In this document: positions 23,971 to 32,840 of the stretch, piece after piece
How the letters are laid out: every line of letters begins with the position of its first letter
Numbering within the stretch: the first letter of the stretch is position 1
From: Lentzea albida
GTDB lineage: Bacteria > Actinomycetota > Actinomycetes > Mycobacteriales > Pseudonocardiaceae
Assembly: GCF_900111005.1 (NCBI RefSeq)
Contig: NZ_FOFV01000002.1
Coordinates: 372,001-436,000 of the forward strand
Length of the DNA stretch: 64,000 nucleotides
Reading direction: 5' to 3'
Notes under the pieces: model-generated
What the model was told of the DNA's origin: nothing
Seen by the model: the letters and a program-made list of their open reading frames with translations, nothing else
Databases searched by the model: none
Made by a program: the position numbers and the translations under genes

Positions 23971-25068
23971 TCAGGCGGGTCGCAGACTCCGCTGGCCGCG
24001 GGCGAGGATGTCGGCGAGGCGGTCGACGTCGTCACCGGTGTTGTACAGGCCGAAGGACACCCGCAGTCCCGTCCGCACCTTCGACAGCCTCACCCCGGAG
24101 CCGGCGAGGAACTCCGCCCAGCCGGTGTCCGGCAGCTCCAGGACGTAGATGTGGCTGCGTCGCTCGCGTTCCCGCGGTCCGGCCAGGGTGATGCCCAGGT
24201 GGTCGAGGTGGTCGATGAGCCGGTCGCCGAGGCTGAGCAGGTGTTCGGAGATCGCCGGGAGGCCGATGGCGGAGATGAGGTCGAGTGCGCCGCCGAGGGC
24301 GTGGATCGCGGGCAGGTTGAAGTTGCCGATCTCGAAACGCTGGGCGTCCGGGCGCAGGCGGAGTGCCTCGGGGCCCGCGACCAGGTCGGCGCGGGTGTTC
24401 GCCACCCCTGCCGTGGCGACGTAGGTCGGGGGCAGGACGTCGGCGGGTGCGGCGGTGTGGAGGAAGCCGAGGCCCTGCGGTACGAGCAGGCCCTTGTGGC
24501 TGCCCGCGGCGAGCGCGGCCACGCCGAGTTCTCCCGCGTCGACGGGGAGGGTGCCGACGGACTGCATCGCGTCGAGCACGACCTGTGCCCCGGTCGCGGC
24601 GGCGAGCCGGGCGATGTCGGCGACGTCGTTGCGCTGTCCGCTGTGGAACATCACGTGCGAGAGAGCGATCGCGCGGGTGCGTTCGTCCACATAGGGCGCG
24701 AAGGTCGCGGCGTCGGCCCACTTCTTGTCGTCGGGGACCTGGCGGACCTCCAGCCCGGCCGGGCGCTGCGCGAGCCACGCGTAGGCGTTGTTGGGGTGTT
24801 CGGACGCCAGCAGCACCACGTTGTCGCCGGGCTGCCACCGCAGGCCGCGCGCGGCGATGTTCAGCCCCTCCGAAGTGTTCTTGGTGAACGCGACGGTTTC
24901 CGGGGCGACGCCGAGCAACCCGGCCAACTGGGCGCGCACCTCCTCGGTGCGGGCGAGCCACGTCGACTTCGGTCCCGCCGTGAACTGGGCCTGGTCGTAG
25001 AACGCGTCCAGCCGCGCCCGCACGGCGGTGGACAGCGGTGTCTGGTGGGCGGCGTCGAGGTGGAGCAT
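23971..25068 (-). CDS. Class V aminotransferase-like PLP enzyme
   Basis: 365 residues. [16 protein letters not shown] is the phosphate-binding turn, [10 protein letters not shown] holds the PLP-ring Asp, and AAGSHKGLL the Schiff-base Lys. It resembles isopenicillin-N-epimerase/cysteine-desulfurase-like proteins; no Cys loop typical of IscS is visible. The N-terminus [13 protein letters not shown] is complete for the family. No ribosome site is visible upstream, and the space ahead is the broken end of an ABC-ATPase gene, so the original promoter may have been lost; whether the gene is expressed is uncertain. Confidence 0.8.
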   Translation of the reverse strand: MLHLDAAHQTPLSTAVRARLDAFYDQAQFTAGPKSTWLARTEEVRAQLAGLLGVAPETVAFTKNTSEGLNIAARGLRWQPGDNVVLLASEHPNNAYAWLAQRPAGLEVRQVPDDKKWADAATFAPYVDERTRAIALSHVMFHSGQRNDVADIARLAAATGAQVVLDAMQSVGTLPVDAGELGVAALAAGSHKGLLVPQGLGFLHTAAPADVLPPTYVATAGVANTRADLVAGPEALRLRPDAQRFEIGNFNLPAIHALGGALDLISAIGLPAISEHLLSLGDRLIDHLDHLGITLAGPRERERRSHIYVLELPDTGWAEFLAGSGVRLSKVRTGLRVSFGLYNTGDDVDRLADILARGQRSLRPA

Positions 25069-25114
25069 GGTGTCGGCGGCCGGGAAGTGCGCCCGGATGT
25101 CGCGGGTGTCCAGC

Positions 25115-25543
25115 AGGGCCGACCTGCTGCGGGACCTGCAGCGCGAGCTGGACCTGACCTACGTCTTCATCTCCCACGACCTGTCGGTGGTCAAGCACAT
25201 CGCGGACCGGGTGGCCGTGATGTACCTGGGCAAGATCGTCGAGCTCGCCGACCGGACGTCGCTCTACCGCGCTCCCCGCCACCCCTACACCGCGGCACTG
25301 CTGTCGGCGGTCTCCGTCCCGGACCCGGCGAAGGAACGGCAGCGCCGCCGGGTGGTGCTGAGCGGCGACATGCCGTCGGCGGCCGCCCCGCCGTCCGGGT
25401 GCGCGTTCCACCCGCGCTGCCCGCGCGCCGAGGCCGAGTGCGCGGAACGGTCGCCGTCGTGGGATCCCCAACCCGGGGCGGATCACTTCGCCGCGTGCTT
25501 CTCACCACTTCCGGCGCCCGAGCGCGCCTCCGGGCTCCGGTGA
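25115..25543 (+). pseudogene. 3' fragment of an oligopeptide ABC transporter ATPase (OppF/DppF type)
   Basis: About 142 codons match the C-terminal half of OppF/Dpp[24 protein letters not shown] with the H-loop His, then [20 protein letters not shown], and the family-specific GCAFHPRCP Cys motif and the following Cys. The Walker A, signature and Walker B parts are missing. Homology begins abruptly near 25120, only 50 bases from the divergent aminotransferase start, marking a deletion or recombination junction. Upstream in-frame ATG codons exist but lie in the antisense of the aminotransferase. No other genes of a peptide ABC transporter flank it. Confidence 0.75.
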
Positions 25544-25647
25544 TCGGACACGCGCGACCCTCCTGACCGGTTGTCGGTGTCCGCTGGGGCGGTGTCACCA
25601 GCAACAGGGAGGCGAAACTCCATTGTGGAGCGATGCCGGTCTCCGGG

Positions 25648-26292
25648 TCAGACGGGTTCCGCGGTCACCACCACGTTGTCCACATAGGACCTCGTGGCAC
25701 GGTCGAACTCCCCACCGCAGGTGAAAAGCGTCAGTCGAGGCGCACCGGTCGAGGTGAAGTAGGGGCCCAGGTCGAGATCCTTCTTCGGGTACTGCTCACG
25801 CGCCACGACCCGGTACCTCCTCACGCGCCCGTCCTGCCCCGTCAGAGCGACCTCGTCACCCCTGTCCAGTTCACGGAGCCGGTAGAACGCGCCCGGCCCG
25901 TCCGTCGCGCTGTCGACGTGTCCACCGATGACCAGCGAGCCCGCGGGCGAGTCGAGTCCGACGCCGAACTCGTACCACCCGACGACGTCGACGCTGGGCG
26001 GTACCGCGAACTCCGCGTTGTCGTCGACGCCGGTGGGCACGACCCGGGCCGTCAGGCCGATCCCCGGCACGGACAGCGACGTCGGCGGGACGTCCTGCCG
26101 CTCCACCGGCAGGTCCGCGGGCCGGGTCGGCACCGGGGCGCCGGCGACCGCCTGGGGACTGGTCGTGCTCGCGGTGGCCATCTCCCGGACCACCTCCGCG
26201 CCGAAGTCGCGCTCACCGCGGGAGACCAGCCACACCGCGCCCAGCCCGAGAACGACGGAGACCACCAACGCGAGCACACCAGCGCGGGTCAC
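25648..26292 (-). CDS. Class F sortase
   Basis: 214 residues. One N-terminal signal anchor (GVLALVVSVVLGLGAVWLV) then the sortase barrel. Catalytic residues: His in VIGGHVDS, Cys in LTLFTCGGEFD, Arg in DRATRSY. Class F enzymes join substrate proteins to the wall or to each other. Start is a GTG overlapping the stop of the DUF4397 gene by 4 bases (GTGA), a pairing widely seen in actinobacteria. A substrate with an LPxTG-type signal is not visible next to it. Confidence 0.9.
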   Translation of the reverse strand: MTRAGVLALVVSVVLGLGAVWLVSRGERDFGAEVVREMATASTTSPQAVAGAPVPTRPADLPVERQDVPPTSLSVPGIGLTARVVPTGVDDNAEFAVPPSVDVVGWYEFGVGLDSPAGSLVIGGHVDSATDGPGAFYRLRELDRGDEVALTGQDGRVRRYRVVAREQYPKKDLDLGPYFTSTGAPRLTLFTCGGEFDRATRSYVDNVVVTAEPV

Positions 26293-27101
26293 CTGGACTC
26301 AACCGCCGGACGACGCCGGGCCACCACGACGGCCGCCGCCGCGACGAGGCCCGCCAGCGCCAGACCCCACGGCATCAGGCCGGAACCGGCCGTGCTGCCC
26401 CCACCGGCGGGCATCCCGCTCGGCGCGCCGCCCAGGCCGTCGATCGTCTGGGCCGCGAAGGTCAGCGACTTGGCCTCCGCCGATCCGATGGCGTAGACGA
26501 TGGTGGCCGCACCGGCCTTGAGCACGAGGTCCTTCGGTCCGATCGCGACGGTCGTCGTGCCGGCGAGCACGACGTCGGCGTTCACCGTGCCGGCGGGCAG
26601 GTCGGCCTTGTTCTCCTTCGGGTTGGTGAGCCCGGAGAACACGGGCTTCCCACCGGCGCGCACGTCCACCGCGGGTGCGGCGGCGGTGTGCCGGACGATC
26701 AACCTCGCCTGACCCGCCGCCAGCTTCGACCTGTCGTTGACGAACGCGGTCAGCGCGGGTTTGCCGGAGGCGTCCAGGTGCGCTGCCAGGCTCACGTCCT
26801 GGCCGCCCGGCACGGCGAGCGCGTTGTTGCGCAGGATGGCCTTGTCCACGGCCTCACCCGGTTTGGTGAGCGCGATGTCGTAGGTCGCGGCAGGCAGGGT
26901 CAGCGGGCCGGCGACGGTCGCCGGTGCGAAGTTGTCCAGCGTCTTCTTGCCGTTGACGTAGACGTCGACCGGCTGGCCGGGGATGCCGTGCACCACCGTG
27001 ACCATCGAGTCCTCGGCCGCGCCCGCGGGCAGCGTGACACCGAACGACATGGCCACGGCCGACAGCACGGCGGCGGTGACGCGCAACGCGATGTTCCTCA
27101 T
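26289..27101 (-). CDS. Membrane-anchored DUF4397 surface protein
   Basis: 270 residues. Signal peptide (RNIALRVTAAVLSAVAMSFGVTLPAGA), then a DUF4397 domain: MVTVVHGIPGQPVDVYVNGK and RLIVRHTAAAPAVDVRAGGK are two copies of its typical strand motif. The C-terminus has a Gly/Ser linker, a hydrophobic helix (WGLALAGLVAAAAVVVA) and a basic tail. There is no LPxTG; MPWGL before the helix is not a sortase motif I know, so it is probably just membrane-anchored. Start ATG with GGAG 8 bases upstream; the longer frame upstream would hide the signal. Operon partner of the sortase F gene. Confidence 0.86.
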   Translation of the reverse strand: MRNIALRVTAAVLSAVAMSFGVTLPAGAAEDSMVTVVHGIPGQPVDVYVNGKKTLDNFAPATVAGPLTLPAATYDIALTKPGEAVDKAILRNNALAVPGGQDVSLAAHLDASGKPALTAFVNDRSKLAAGQARLIVRHTAAAPAVDVRAGGKPVFSGLTNPKENKADLPAGTVNADVVLAGTTTVAIGPKDLVLKAGAATIVYAIGSAEAKSLTFAAQTIDGLGGAPSGMPAGGGSTAGSGLMPWGLALAGLVAAAAVVVARRRPAVESR

Positions 27102-27301
27102 CTTCACTCCAAGTCCGGGGAACCGGGGACGCGGGAGATACGACGGCGTCCCCCGGTTCGGATGCACCCGGCCCGAAAACTCCGCCGGACGACCGGCGCT
27201 CGACCTTGCCCGCGCACAGCGGCCAGGGCACCATCGGGGACGACCAGGCGGGCGATCACCGCTCGAGATCCCGCTCAGTGCGGCCGATGAGGTGACCTGT
27301 C

Positions 27302-28240
27302 GTGGAGTTCAACGTCCGCCACCTGCGCGCGCTCGACGTGCTGCGGATCGAGGGCAGTTTCCGCAGGGCGGCGGCGAGGCTCGGCGTCGGCCAGCCGTCC
27401 CTGTCGAGGCAGGTGGCCCGGATGGAGAAGGCCCTCGGGATGGCACTGGTGGACCGTTCCGTCGACGGTGTCACGCTCACCCCCGCCGGACTCGTCGTGG
27501 TCAAGCACGCCGGCCGGGTGATCACCGCGGTCGACGACATGCTCGCCGAGCTCGACGAACTCCGCGGGACCACGGGCGGTGAGCTGAGGATGGCCGCGTC
27601 GCTCAACCCGGCGCTGACGACCGAGTTCCTGCTCGGGGCCGGGTGGCAGGTGCACGTCACGCGCGATCAGGACACGGTCGTGAAAGCGCTCGTGGAGGCC
27701 GGCACCGTCGACCTCGCCCTTCTGGTCGACGATCCGGTGGCCCCTTATCGGCCGGCGCCCGGGTTGCGCATGGCAGTGGTCCTGGAAACGCCCCTGTGGG
27801 TCGCCACGCCACGGGACCACTCGTTCAGTGGGCGTGACGTCCTCCGGCTCGCTGATCTGGCGGGCGAGCCGTGGCTGATGCCCTCCAGCGGAACGCTGCG
27901 CACCATCATCGGACGGGCGCTGCGCAAAGGCGCCGCGATGCCGGAGGTGCGTCTCTGGGGTGACGTGGAAACGCTGTTCCCCGCGGTCGAGACCGGCACC
28001 GGAATCGGGCTGGCCAGTCCTCTGTGCGGTGCGTTCTACGGCTACCGCGTCGACGTCCGGCCGCTGGCGGACGGGCCGACGGAACGCAAGATCTGCGTGT
28101 GGCGCGAGACCGCCGTGTCCACGTCCCTGATCAGGTCCCTGGTCGACGAGCACCAGCGAAGGCACGTGGCCTTGGCCCCGGTCATGCCGCAGTACCTCCA
28201 CTGGCTGGAGGAGAACCCGGCCGCACTGCCGCATTTCTGA
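27302..28240 (+). CDS. LysR family transcriptional regulator
   Basis: 312 residues. N-terminal winged helix: VRHLRALDVLRIEGSFRRAAARLGVGQPSLSRQVARMEKALG in pieces (GSFRRAAARLGV, QPSLSRQVARME). The periplasmic-binding-protein-like effector domain follows. The start is a GTG. The gene is divergent from DUF4397 (200 bases between) and 170 bases before an M15-like peptidase gene; either could be its target. LysR regulators next to secreted peptidases occur in actinomycetes, but here the usual partner snapalysin lies 7 kb away. Confidence 0.87.
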   Translation: MEFNVRHLRALDVLRIEGSFRRAAARLGVGQPSLSRQVARMEKALGMALVDRSVDGVTLTPAGLVVVKHAGRVITAVDDMLAELDELRGTTGGELRMAASLNPALTTEFLLGAGWQVHVTRDQDTVVKALVEAGTVDLALLVDDPVAPYRPAPGLRMAVVLETPLWVATPRDHSFSGRDVLRLADLAGEPWLMPSSGTLRTIIGRALRKGAAMPEVRLWGDVETLFPAVETGTGIGLASPLCGAFYGYRVDVRPLADGPTERKICVWRETAVSTSLIRSLVDEHQRRHVALAPVMPQYLHWLEENPAALPHF

Positions 28241-28410
28241 CGCGCGAGATCCTTCGTGAGCGCGGCATATTCCTTCAGGGCATCACAAATCGCACGTCGT
28301 GACATAGCGCCAATGGTGTTCACACGGCGATATGTTTAATTTCGGCACTTCAGAGCACCAGTTCGAATTGTTAGCCTTTCGGCATTGTTCTCGAACGGAA
28401 GGTTCGCACC

Positions 28411-28947
28411 ATGAATTTCGCGCGAAGGCTTTTCGCATTCGTCACCGGAGTGGCCGCGGCCGCGGTGCTGGTGGTCGCGCTGCCCGGCTCGGCTTCTGCG
28501 GGACCGTGCCCTTCCGCGACCGCGTTGTCGATCATCAACCAGGGCCGCACCTCGTTCTGGAACTACCACGAGAGCGGCGTCGCGGACAACGCGACGGCGC
28601 TGAAGAACATCAACCAGGCCGCCTCGGGTCTCGCCGCCCAGCGCAGCAGCTACGGCACGGCTCCCGGTGGATCGGTCTGCCTGGCGAACTCCATGCTCAA
28701 CGGGCTCTACTACGTCGGATCCGCCTACCGCCTGACCCTGAGCGAGATCGCCGGCGGTTCGCACAGCGCGGGGTCGAAGCACTACCAGGGCGTCGCGTTC
28801 GACGTCGCGAGCATCAACGGCAGTTCCGTCAGCTCGTCCAACCCGTACTACCAGGGGGTCATGCAGAGCTGCCGCAACAACGGCGCGGTCCTGGTGCTCG
28901 GGCCCGGTGACGCGGGCCATGCCACGCACCTGCACTGCCAGTGGTGA
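28411..28947 (+). CDS. Secreted M15-like D,D-peptidase
   Basis: 178 residues. Signal peptide ending near GSASA-GPCP. SKHYQGVAFDV supplies His and Asp, and HATHLHCQW the last His of a zinc site as in M15/VanY-like carboxypeptidases. Three or more Cys suggest disulfides. It should trim peptidoglycan stem peptides outside the cell. It is the first of two secreted-protein genes and is followed by a strong hairpin, so it is probably a single-gene unit. GAAGGTTCGCACC before the ATG provides a weak ribosome site. Confidence 0.8.
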   Translation: MNFARRLFAFVTGVAAAAVLVVALPGSASAGPCPSATALSIINQGRTSFWNYHESGVADNATALKNINQAASGLAAQRSSYGTAPGGSVCLANSMLNGLYYVGSAYRLTLSEIAGGSHSAGSKHYQGVAFDVASINGSSVSSSNPYYQGVMQSCRNNGAVLVLGPGDAGHATHLHCQW

Positions 28948-28957
28948 TGTGACCCCG

Positions 28958-28989
28958 GTGGTGTGTGCCGCCAGAACGGCACACACCAC
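28958..28989 (+). terminator. Hairpin after the M15-like peptidase gene
   Basis: GTGGTGTGTGCCG and CGGCACACACCAC form a perfect 13-pair stem with a 6-base loop, 11 bases after the stop codon. There is no T-run, as is common for actinobacterial terminators. Confidence 0.65.
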
Positions 28990-29084
28990 TCGCAGAACGA
29001 CTTCCTCGGCGCGAGGTGCATCCGCGGCGACCACGCCCGTCGTACCCGACTCATCCAGCCACGGACGAGTTGAGGAGTGCTTCG

Positions 29085-29627
29085 ATGCGCAACCGACTGA
29101 TCGCCGCCGCACTGGCGTTCGGCATCGCAGTCGCCGGTGGTGTGGCGGCGGCCGTCCCCGCCACCGCGGCCCCGTCGGCCACGACGGTTTCACCGGCCGG
29201 CGCGGCGAACGAGTTCTTCCGCGGACGGACCGACCTGACGCTCGACACCGCGGCCGCGGCCGCGCTCACCTCGCTGGGCGTGAAGGTCAAGCCGTTCCTC
29301 GCGCGCACCAACGGGTCTGCTATCAGCTTCGCCATCGTCGGCGACCCGTCGGACGGCACGATCGAGCACATCGGTGGGCTCGTGCTCCGGGCAGGACACA
29401 CGAGGCTGTACCTGACCAACTACACGATCGACCTCAAGCGCGGCGTGCTCTCGGGGCTGGTGAACTTCACGACACGAGCGGACCTGTTCACCCTCGGCGC
29501 GGCCACGCCCCAGGGCGTCACGCTGGCCCTCACGCCCGGCGCCGCCTCCGTGCTCAACAGCACCTTCGGCGTCACCGCGTTCACCCCGGGGCTCGTCCTC
29601 GGGTACGGCGACCCCGTACTCCGCTGA
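29085..29627 (+). CDS. Secreted protein of unknown function
   Basis: 180 residues with a clear signal peptide (RNRLIAAALAFGIAVAGGVAAAVPATA). The mature part has VKPFLARTNGSAISFAIVG, IEHIGGLVLRAGHTRLYLTNYTIDL and a C-terminal ALTPGAASVLNSTFGVTAF; the layout resembles secreted actinomycete proteins distantly related to HtaA-type surface domains, but I cannot assign it. GAGGAG lies 10 bases ahead of the ATG. It is 36 bases before the ECF sigma gene, so the sigma/anti-sigma pair may share its transcript or control it. Confidence 0.75.
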   Translation: MRNRLIAAALAFGIAVAGGVAAAVPATAAPSATTVSPAGAANEFFRGRTDLTLDTAAAAALTSLGVKVKPFLARTNGSAISFAIVGDPSDGTIEHIGGLVLRAGHTRLYLTNYTIDLKRGVLSGLVNFTTRADLFTLGAATPQGVTLALTPGAASVLNSTFGVTAFTPGLVLGYGDPVLR

Positions 29628-29663
29628 GCCCGCCGCAGGCTCTGGATCCGGTCAGGTGGTCCG

Positions 29664-30251
29664 ATGTTGCCCGCGGTGGTCACGGCCGTGAACGACACAG
29701 GTGACACCGCCGACGAGGTGGCCAAGTCCTTCGTCGCCGGTGACGACGGTGCGCTTCGTGCCGTCTACGACCGCTACGCCCCGGCGGTGCTGCGGGTCGC
29801 GGCGGCCACCCTCGGGACGCACGCCGACGCGGAGGACATCGTCCAGACGACCTTCGTGACGGCGTGGCGCACCAGGAGGAGCTTCGACCCGGCGAGGGGC
29901 AGCCTGCTGGTCTGGCTGCTCACCATCGCGCGCAGCCGGAGCCTCGACCAGCTCAGGACGCGAAGCCGCCAGACGAACACCGTGAAAGCGCTTCGGAGCA
30001 GCAGCACCGAAACCATGTCCGACGAGGCCGTGCGACCCGAACGGGTCGTGGACCGCATGATCGTGCTCGAGGCGATCGGCGAGCTGCCACTCCAGCAACA
30101 ACGCGTCCTGTTCCTGGCGTTCTACGATGATCTCACGCACGAACAGATCGCTTCGGTGACCAGCCTGCCGCTGGGCACGGTGAAGAGCCACCTGCGCCGC
30201 GGTGTGGCCAGGCTGAGGAAGCGGTGGGAGGTGGACGGTGTCGCACGCTGA
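29664..30251 (+). CDS. ECF RNA polymerase sigma factor (SigK-like)
   Basis: 195 residues. Region 2: LRAVYDRYAPAVLRVAAATLG and DAEDIVQTTFVTAWR; region 4: ELPLQQQRVLFLAFYDDLTHEQIASV and LPLGTVKSHLRRGVARLRKRW. A stop overlapping the anti-sigma start marks a typical sigma/anti-sigma pair. A downstream in-frame GTG (about 29685) is an alternative start. Probably released from its RskA-like partner by proteolysis under envelope stress or redox change. Confidence 0.9.
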   Translation: MLPAVVTAVNDTGDTADEVAKSFVAGDDGALRAVYDRYAPAVLRVAAATLGTHADAEDIVQTTFVTAWRTRRSFDPARGSLLVWLLTIARSRSLDQLRTRSRQTNTVKALRSSSTETMSDEAVRPERVVDRMIVLEAIGELPLQQQRVLFLAFYDDLTHEQIASVTSLPLGTVKSHLRRGVARLRKRWEVDGVAR

Positions 30252-30930
30252 CCCCGATCAGCTCACGCTCGTCGCCCTGGGCGAGCCGGCCGCCGACAGG
30301 TCCACTTCGGACCACGTCCGCGGCTGTGCCGCATGCCGCGCCGAGCTGGCTTCGCTTCGCGAAGTGGTGGCCCTGGGCAGGGAAAGCCACGTCGAACTCG
30401 ACCTGCCCATGCCGTCGGAGGCCGTCTGGGACCGCATCACCGCCGAGGTCGACCGGAAGAACACGACCGTCGTCGCGGTTCCACCGCACCGGCCACGTCG
30501 CCGGGTCCGGGGGTTGCTCGCGGTCGCCGCCGCGGCCGCGGTGATCGGCGCGGCCTCTGCGGTCGTCGTGGACAGAGCCGCTACGAGCACACCCGTGGCG
30601 GCGGAACAACTGCTGGCACGAGCACAGCTGTCCCGGCTCGGCACGGCTCCCGGCGGCGCCCGGGGCACCGTGCGCGTGGTCCGCACCGGAGACCACGCGG
30701 TGATGCGGGTCGCCGTCGACGGAATGCCCGCGCCACAAGGGCTCTACCAGGTGTGGCTTTACGACGGCGTCGACACGATGATCCCTCTCGGCGTGCTGAC
30801 GGGTGGCGAGGTCGAGGTGCCGGTTCCGGCGAAGGTCGACCTGACCCGGTTCAAGGTGGTCGACGTGTCCGCTCAGCGACTGGGGCAACAGGAACACGGC
30901 GTCAGCGTGCTGCGGGGTGAGTTGGGCTGA
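30238..30930 (+). CDS. RskA-type membrane anti-sigma factor
   Basis: 230 residues. The N-terminal zinc motif HVRGCAACRAEL (His-X3-Cys-X2-Cys) binds the sigma factor. One membrane helix follows (LLAVAAAAAVIGAASAVVV) and then an extracellular RskA domain ending in VDVSAQRLGQQEHGVSVLRGEL. The GTG start lies 14 bases inside the sigma gene. Regulated proteolysis of this protein would free the sigma factor. Confidence 0.9.
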   Translation: MSHADPDQLTLVALGEPAADRSTSDHVRGCAACRAELASLREVVALGRESHVELDLPMPSEAVWDRITAEVDRKNTTVVAVPPHRPRRRVRGLLAVAAAAAVIGAASAVVVDRAATSTPVAAEQLLARAQLSRLGTAPGGARGTVRVVRTGDHAVMRVAVDGMPAPQGLYQVWLYDGVDTMIPLGVLTGGEVEVPVPAKVDLTRFKVVDVSAQRLGQQEHGVSVLRGELG

Positions 30931-30948
30931 CCGCTGTGATGCGCGGCT

Positions 30949-32211
30949 TCACACCTGGGTTTCGCGCCGGAGGATGACGTCCGCAGGAGCGGCCGGCGCC
31001 ATCAGCCCCTTGGCGTTGAGCGAACCGAAGAAGGTGGCGAGAGGTTTCACCGCGGCGACGAGCCGCAGCACGGGCGCCGGACTGGCAAGGCCGCGACGGA
31101 CGCGCGCCGCGCTGCCGCGTTCGATGCGCACCTGACGTTCCTGCTCGGCCTGCACCGGGGGCCTCCTGCGCGCCTCGACCTCCGCGCAGGCCGCGTCGAG
31201 CTCGGCGTCGGGTCCGCCGTCGAGCAGCACGCCCGCGATCCGGTTGGCCGTCTCCGCGGCGTCGCAGATCGCGAAGTTGATGCCGTTGCCCCCGACCGGT
31301 GAGATGACGTGCGCCGCATCGCCGATGAGCAGGACTCCCGGGCGGTACCACCGGTCGACCTTCGTGATGCGGACGGGCAGCAGGGTGAACTCCGCCGGGT
31401 CGGCGATGGCGTCGACCCGGTCGCCGAGCCAGGGCAGGCTCGTCCGCAGCGCGGCGACGACGGGGCCGGCACCGCCTTCCCGCAGGCGCGGGAACGACCC
31501 CGCCTCGATGGTGAACCCGATCTGCCAGTGGTCGACCTGGTTGAGCACGGCGATCGTGCCGAGCGGGTGTCCGAACAGCTGCAGACCCGACAGCGCCGGA
31601 TCGCCGTCGCGGCGCGGGAACTCGCGCCACAGCAGGTCGAGGCTCGCCCCGAGCTGGGTGGTCTGCGCGCCCGCGAGGACGCGGACCTTCGAGTTGCGCC
31701 CGTCAGCGGCGATGACCAGGCGGGCGCGCACTTCGCGTTGCCCGCCTTCACCGGTGTGCCGGACTCCGCACACCCTGCCGGTGTCGTCGCGGAGCAACTG
31801 GTTCACCTTGGCCCGCATGCGCACCTCGAAGCCGGGATGGGCCGCTGCCAGCTTCACCATGTGCGGCAGGAACAACGCCTGCGGGATCAGGGCGTAGTAG
31901 GGGTGCTTCGCGCTGGTCTTGTCGTAACGGGCGATCGTGTAGGTCTTCTTCGGCGTGTGCCACTGGAAGGCTCGGGCCCTGGTGTGCGGGATGGTGTTGA
32001 GGATCTCGTCCGCCAGTCCGAGCTGGTCGAGGTAGTCGAGCACGGACGGGGCGAGCGTGTCGCCGCGGAACCTGCGGTTGAAGTCCGCCTGCGCTTCCAG
32101 CAGCACGACGCGCAGCCCGGCGCGGGCGAGAAGGTACCCCAGGACTACGCCGGCCGGACCACCGCCCACGACGACGCACTCCGCCTCGGTGACCTCTTGT
32201 GGTTCGACCAT
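30949..32211 (-). CDS. FAD-dependent monooxygenase (group A flavoprotein)
   Basis: 420 residues. GGGPAGVVLGYLLARAG is the FAD site, ADGRNSKVR the DG motif, and LLIGDAAHVISPVGGNGINFA the GD motif. These are the three fingerprints of PHBH-type hydroxylases and geranylgeranyl-reductase-like flavoproteins. The substrate is unknown, but an aromatic compound or polyketide is likely. Divergent from a MarR gene 56 bases away, whose candidate operator lies between them, so induction by the substrate is plausible. Confidence 0.87.
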   Translation of the reverse strand: MVEPQEVTEAECVVVGGGPAGVVLGYLLARAGLRVVLLEAQADFNRRFRGDTLAPSVLDYLDQLGLADEILNTIPHTRARAFQWHTPKKTYTIARYDKTSAKHPYYALIPQALFLPHMVKLAAAHPGFEVRMRAKVNQLLRDDTGRVCGVRHTGEGGQREVRARLVIAADGRNSKVRVLAGAQTTQLGASLDLLWREFPRRDGDPALSGLQLFGHPLGTIAVLNQVDHWQIGFTIEAGSFPRLREGGAGPVVAALRTSLPWLGDRVDAIADPAEFTLLPVRITKVDRWYRPGVLLIGDAAHVISPVGGNGINFAICDAAETANRIAGVLLDGGPDAELDAACAEVEARRRPPVQAEQERQVRIERGSAARVRRGLASPAPVLRLVAAVKPLATFFGSLNAKGLMAPAAPADVILRRETQV

Positions 32212-32223
32212 CGAAAACTCCCA

Positions 32224-32246
32224 TAGATTGACTACTAGGAAATCTA
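32224..32246. promoter_or_regulatory. MarR operator candidate
   Basis: TAGATT and AATCTA form a 6-base inverted repeat with an 11-base spacer in the 56-base divergent region between the monooxygenase and the MarR gene. Confidence 0.4.
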
Positions 32247-32267
32247 ACTAGGTCCGGCCGGGCCTGC

Positions 32268-32732
32268 ATGACGGGAGATGACGTGTCCCTGCACCAGGAA
32301 GTGCTCGACCAGGTGCGGGCCGTGGCAGCGGTCACCACCCGCCTGGGCGATGCGTTCGCCCAGGCCACGGGCCTGAACCGGACCGACGCGACCGCACTCG
32401 CGATGGTCATGGACGCCGGTGACGCAGGGGACGACATCGGGCCCTCGCAGCTCGCGCGCCAGCTCCGCGTCACGACCGCGGCCACGACGGCACTGGTCGA
32501 CCGCCTGGTGGCGGCGGGCCACCTCGAGCGCGTTCCCGACCCGTCCGACCGTCGGCGACTCGTCCTGCGGATCACGACCTCCGCACTGAGCGAGGGCAGG
32601 GAGTTCTTCGGTTCGGTCAACACCGCGCTGCTCGCCGCGACGTCCGGCTTCACCGCCGACGAGCTCGACGTGGTCGCCCGCTACCTCGGCGTCGTGCGCG
32701 CGACGATCGAGCAGCACCCGCCTGAGGCGTGA
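32268..32732 (+). CDS. MarR family transcriptional regulator
   Basis: 154 residues. DIGPSQLARQLRVTTAATTALVDRLVAAGHLE is the HTH (recognition helix TTAATTALVDRL) and VPDPSDRRRLVLRIT the wing. Divergent from the FAD monooxygenase, which it probably represses. Start ATG at 32268; a GTG at 32283 is another option. Codon use is typical. Confidence 0.87.
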   Translation: MTGDDVSLHQEVLDQVRAVAAVTTRLGDAFAQATGLNRTDATALAMVMDAGDAGDDIGPSQLARQLRVTTAATTALVDRLVAAGHLERVPDPSDRRRLVLRITTSALSEGREFFGSVNTALLAATSGFTADELDVVARYLGVVRATIEQHPPEA

Positions 32733-32840
32733 TCGGACCGCGCCGCCCCGACGAACTCGACGCCGAGTTGCGTCGTTTCTGAGTCGAATTTATGCTTGGG
32801 TCAGCGCATCGTGATCATCTGTCAGCGAAGGTCGTGCACC

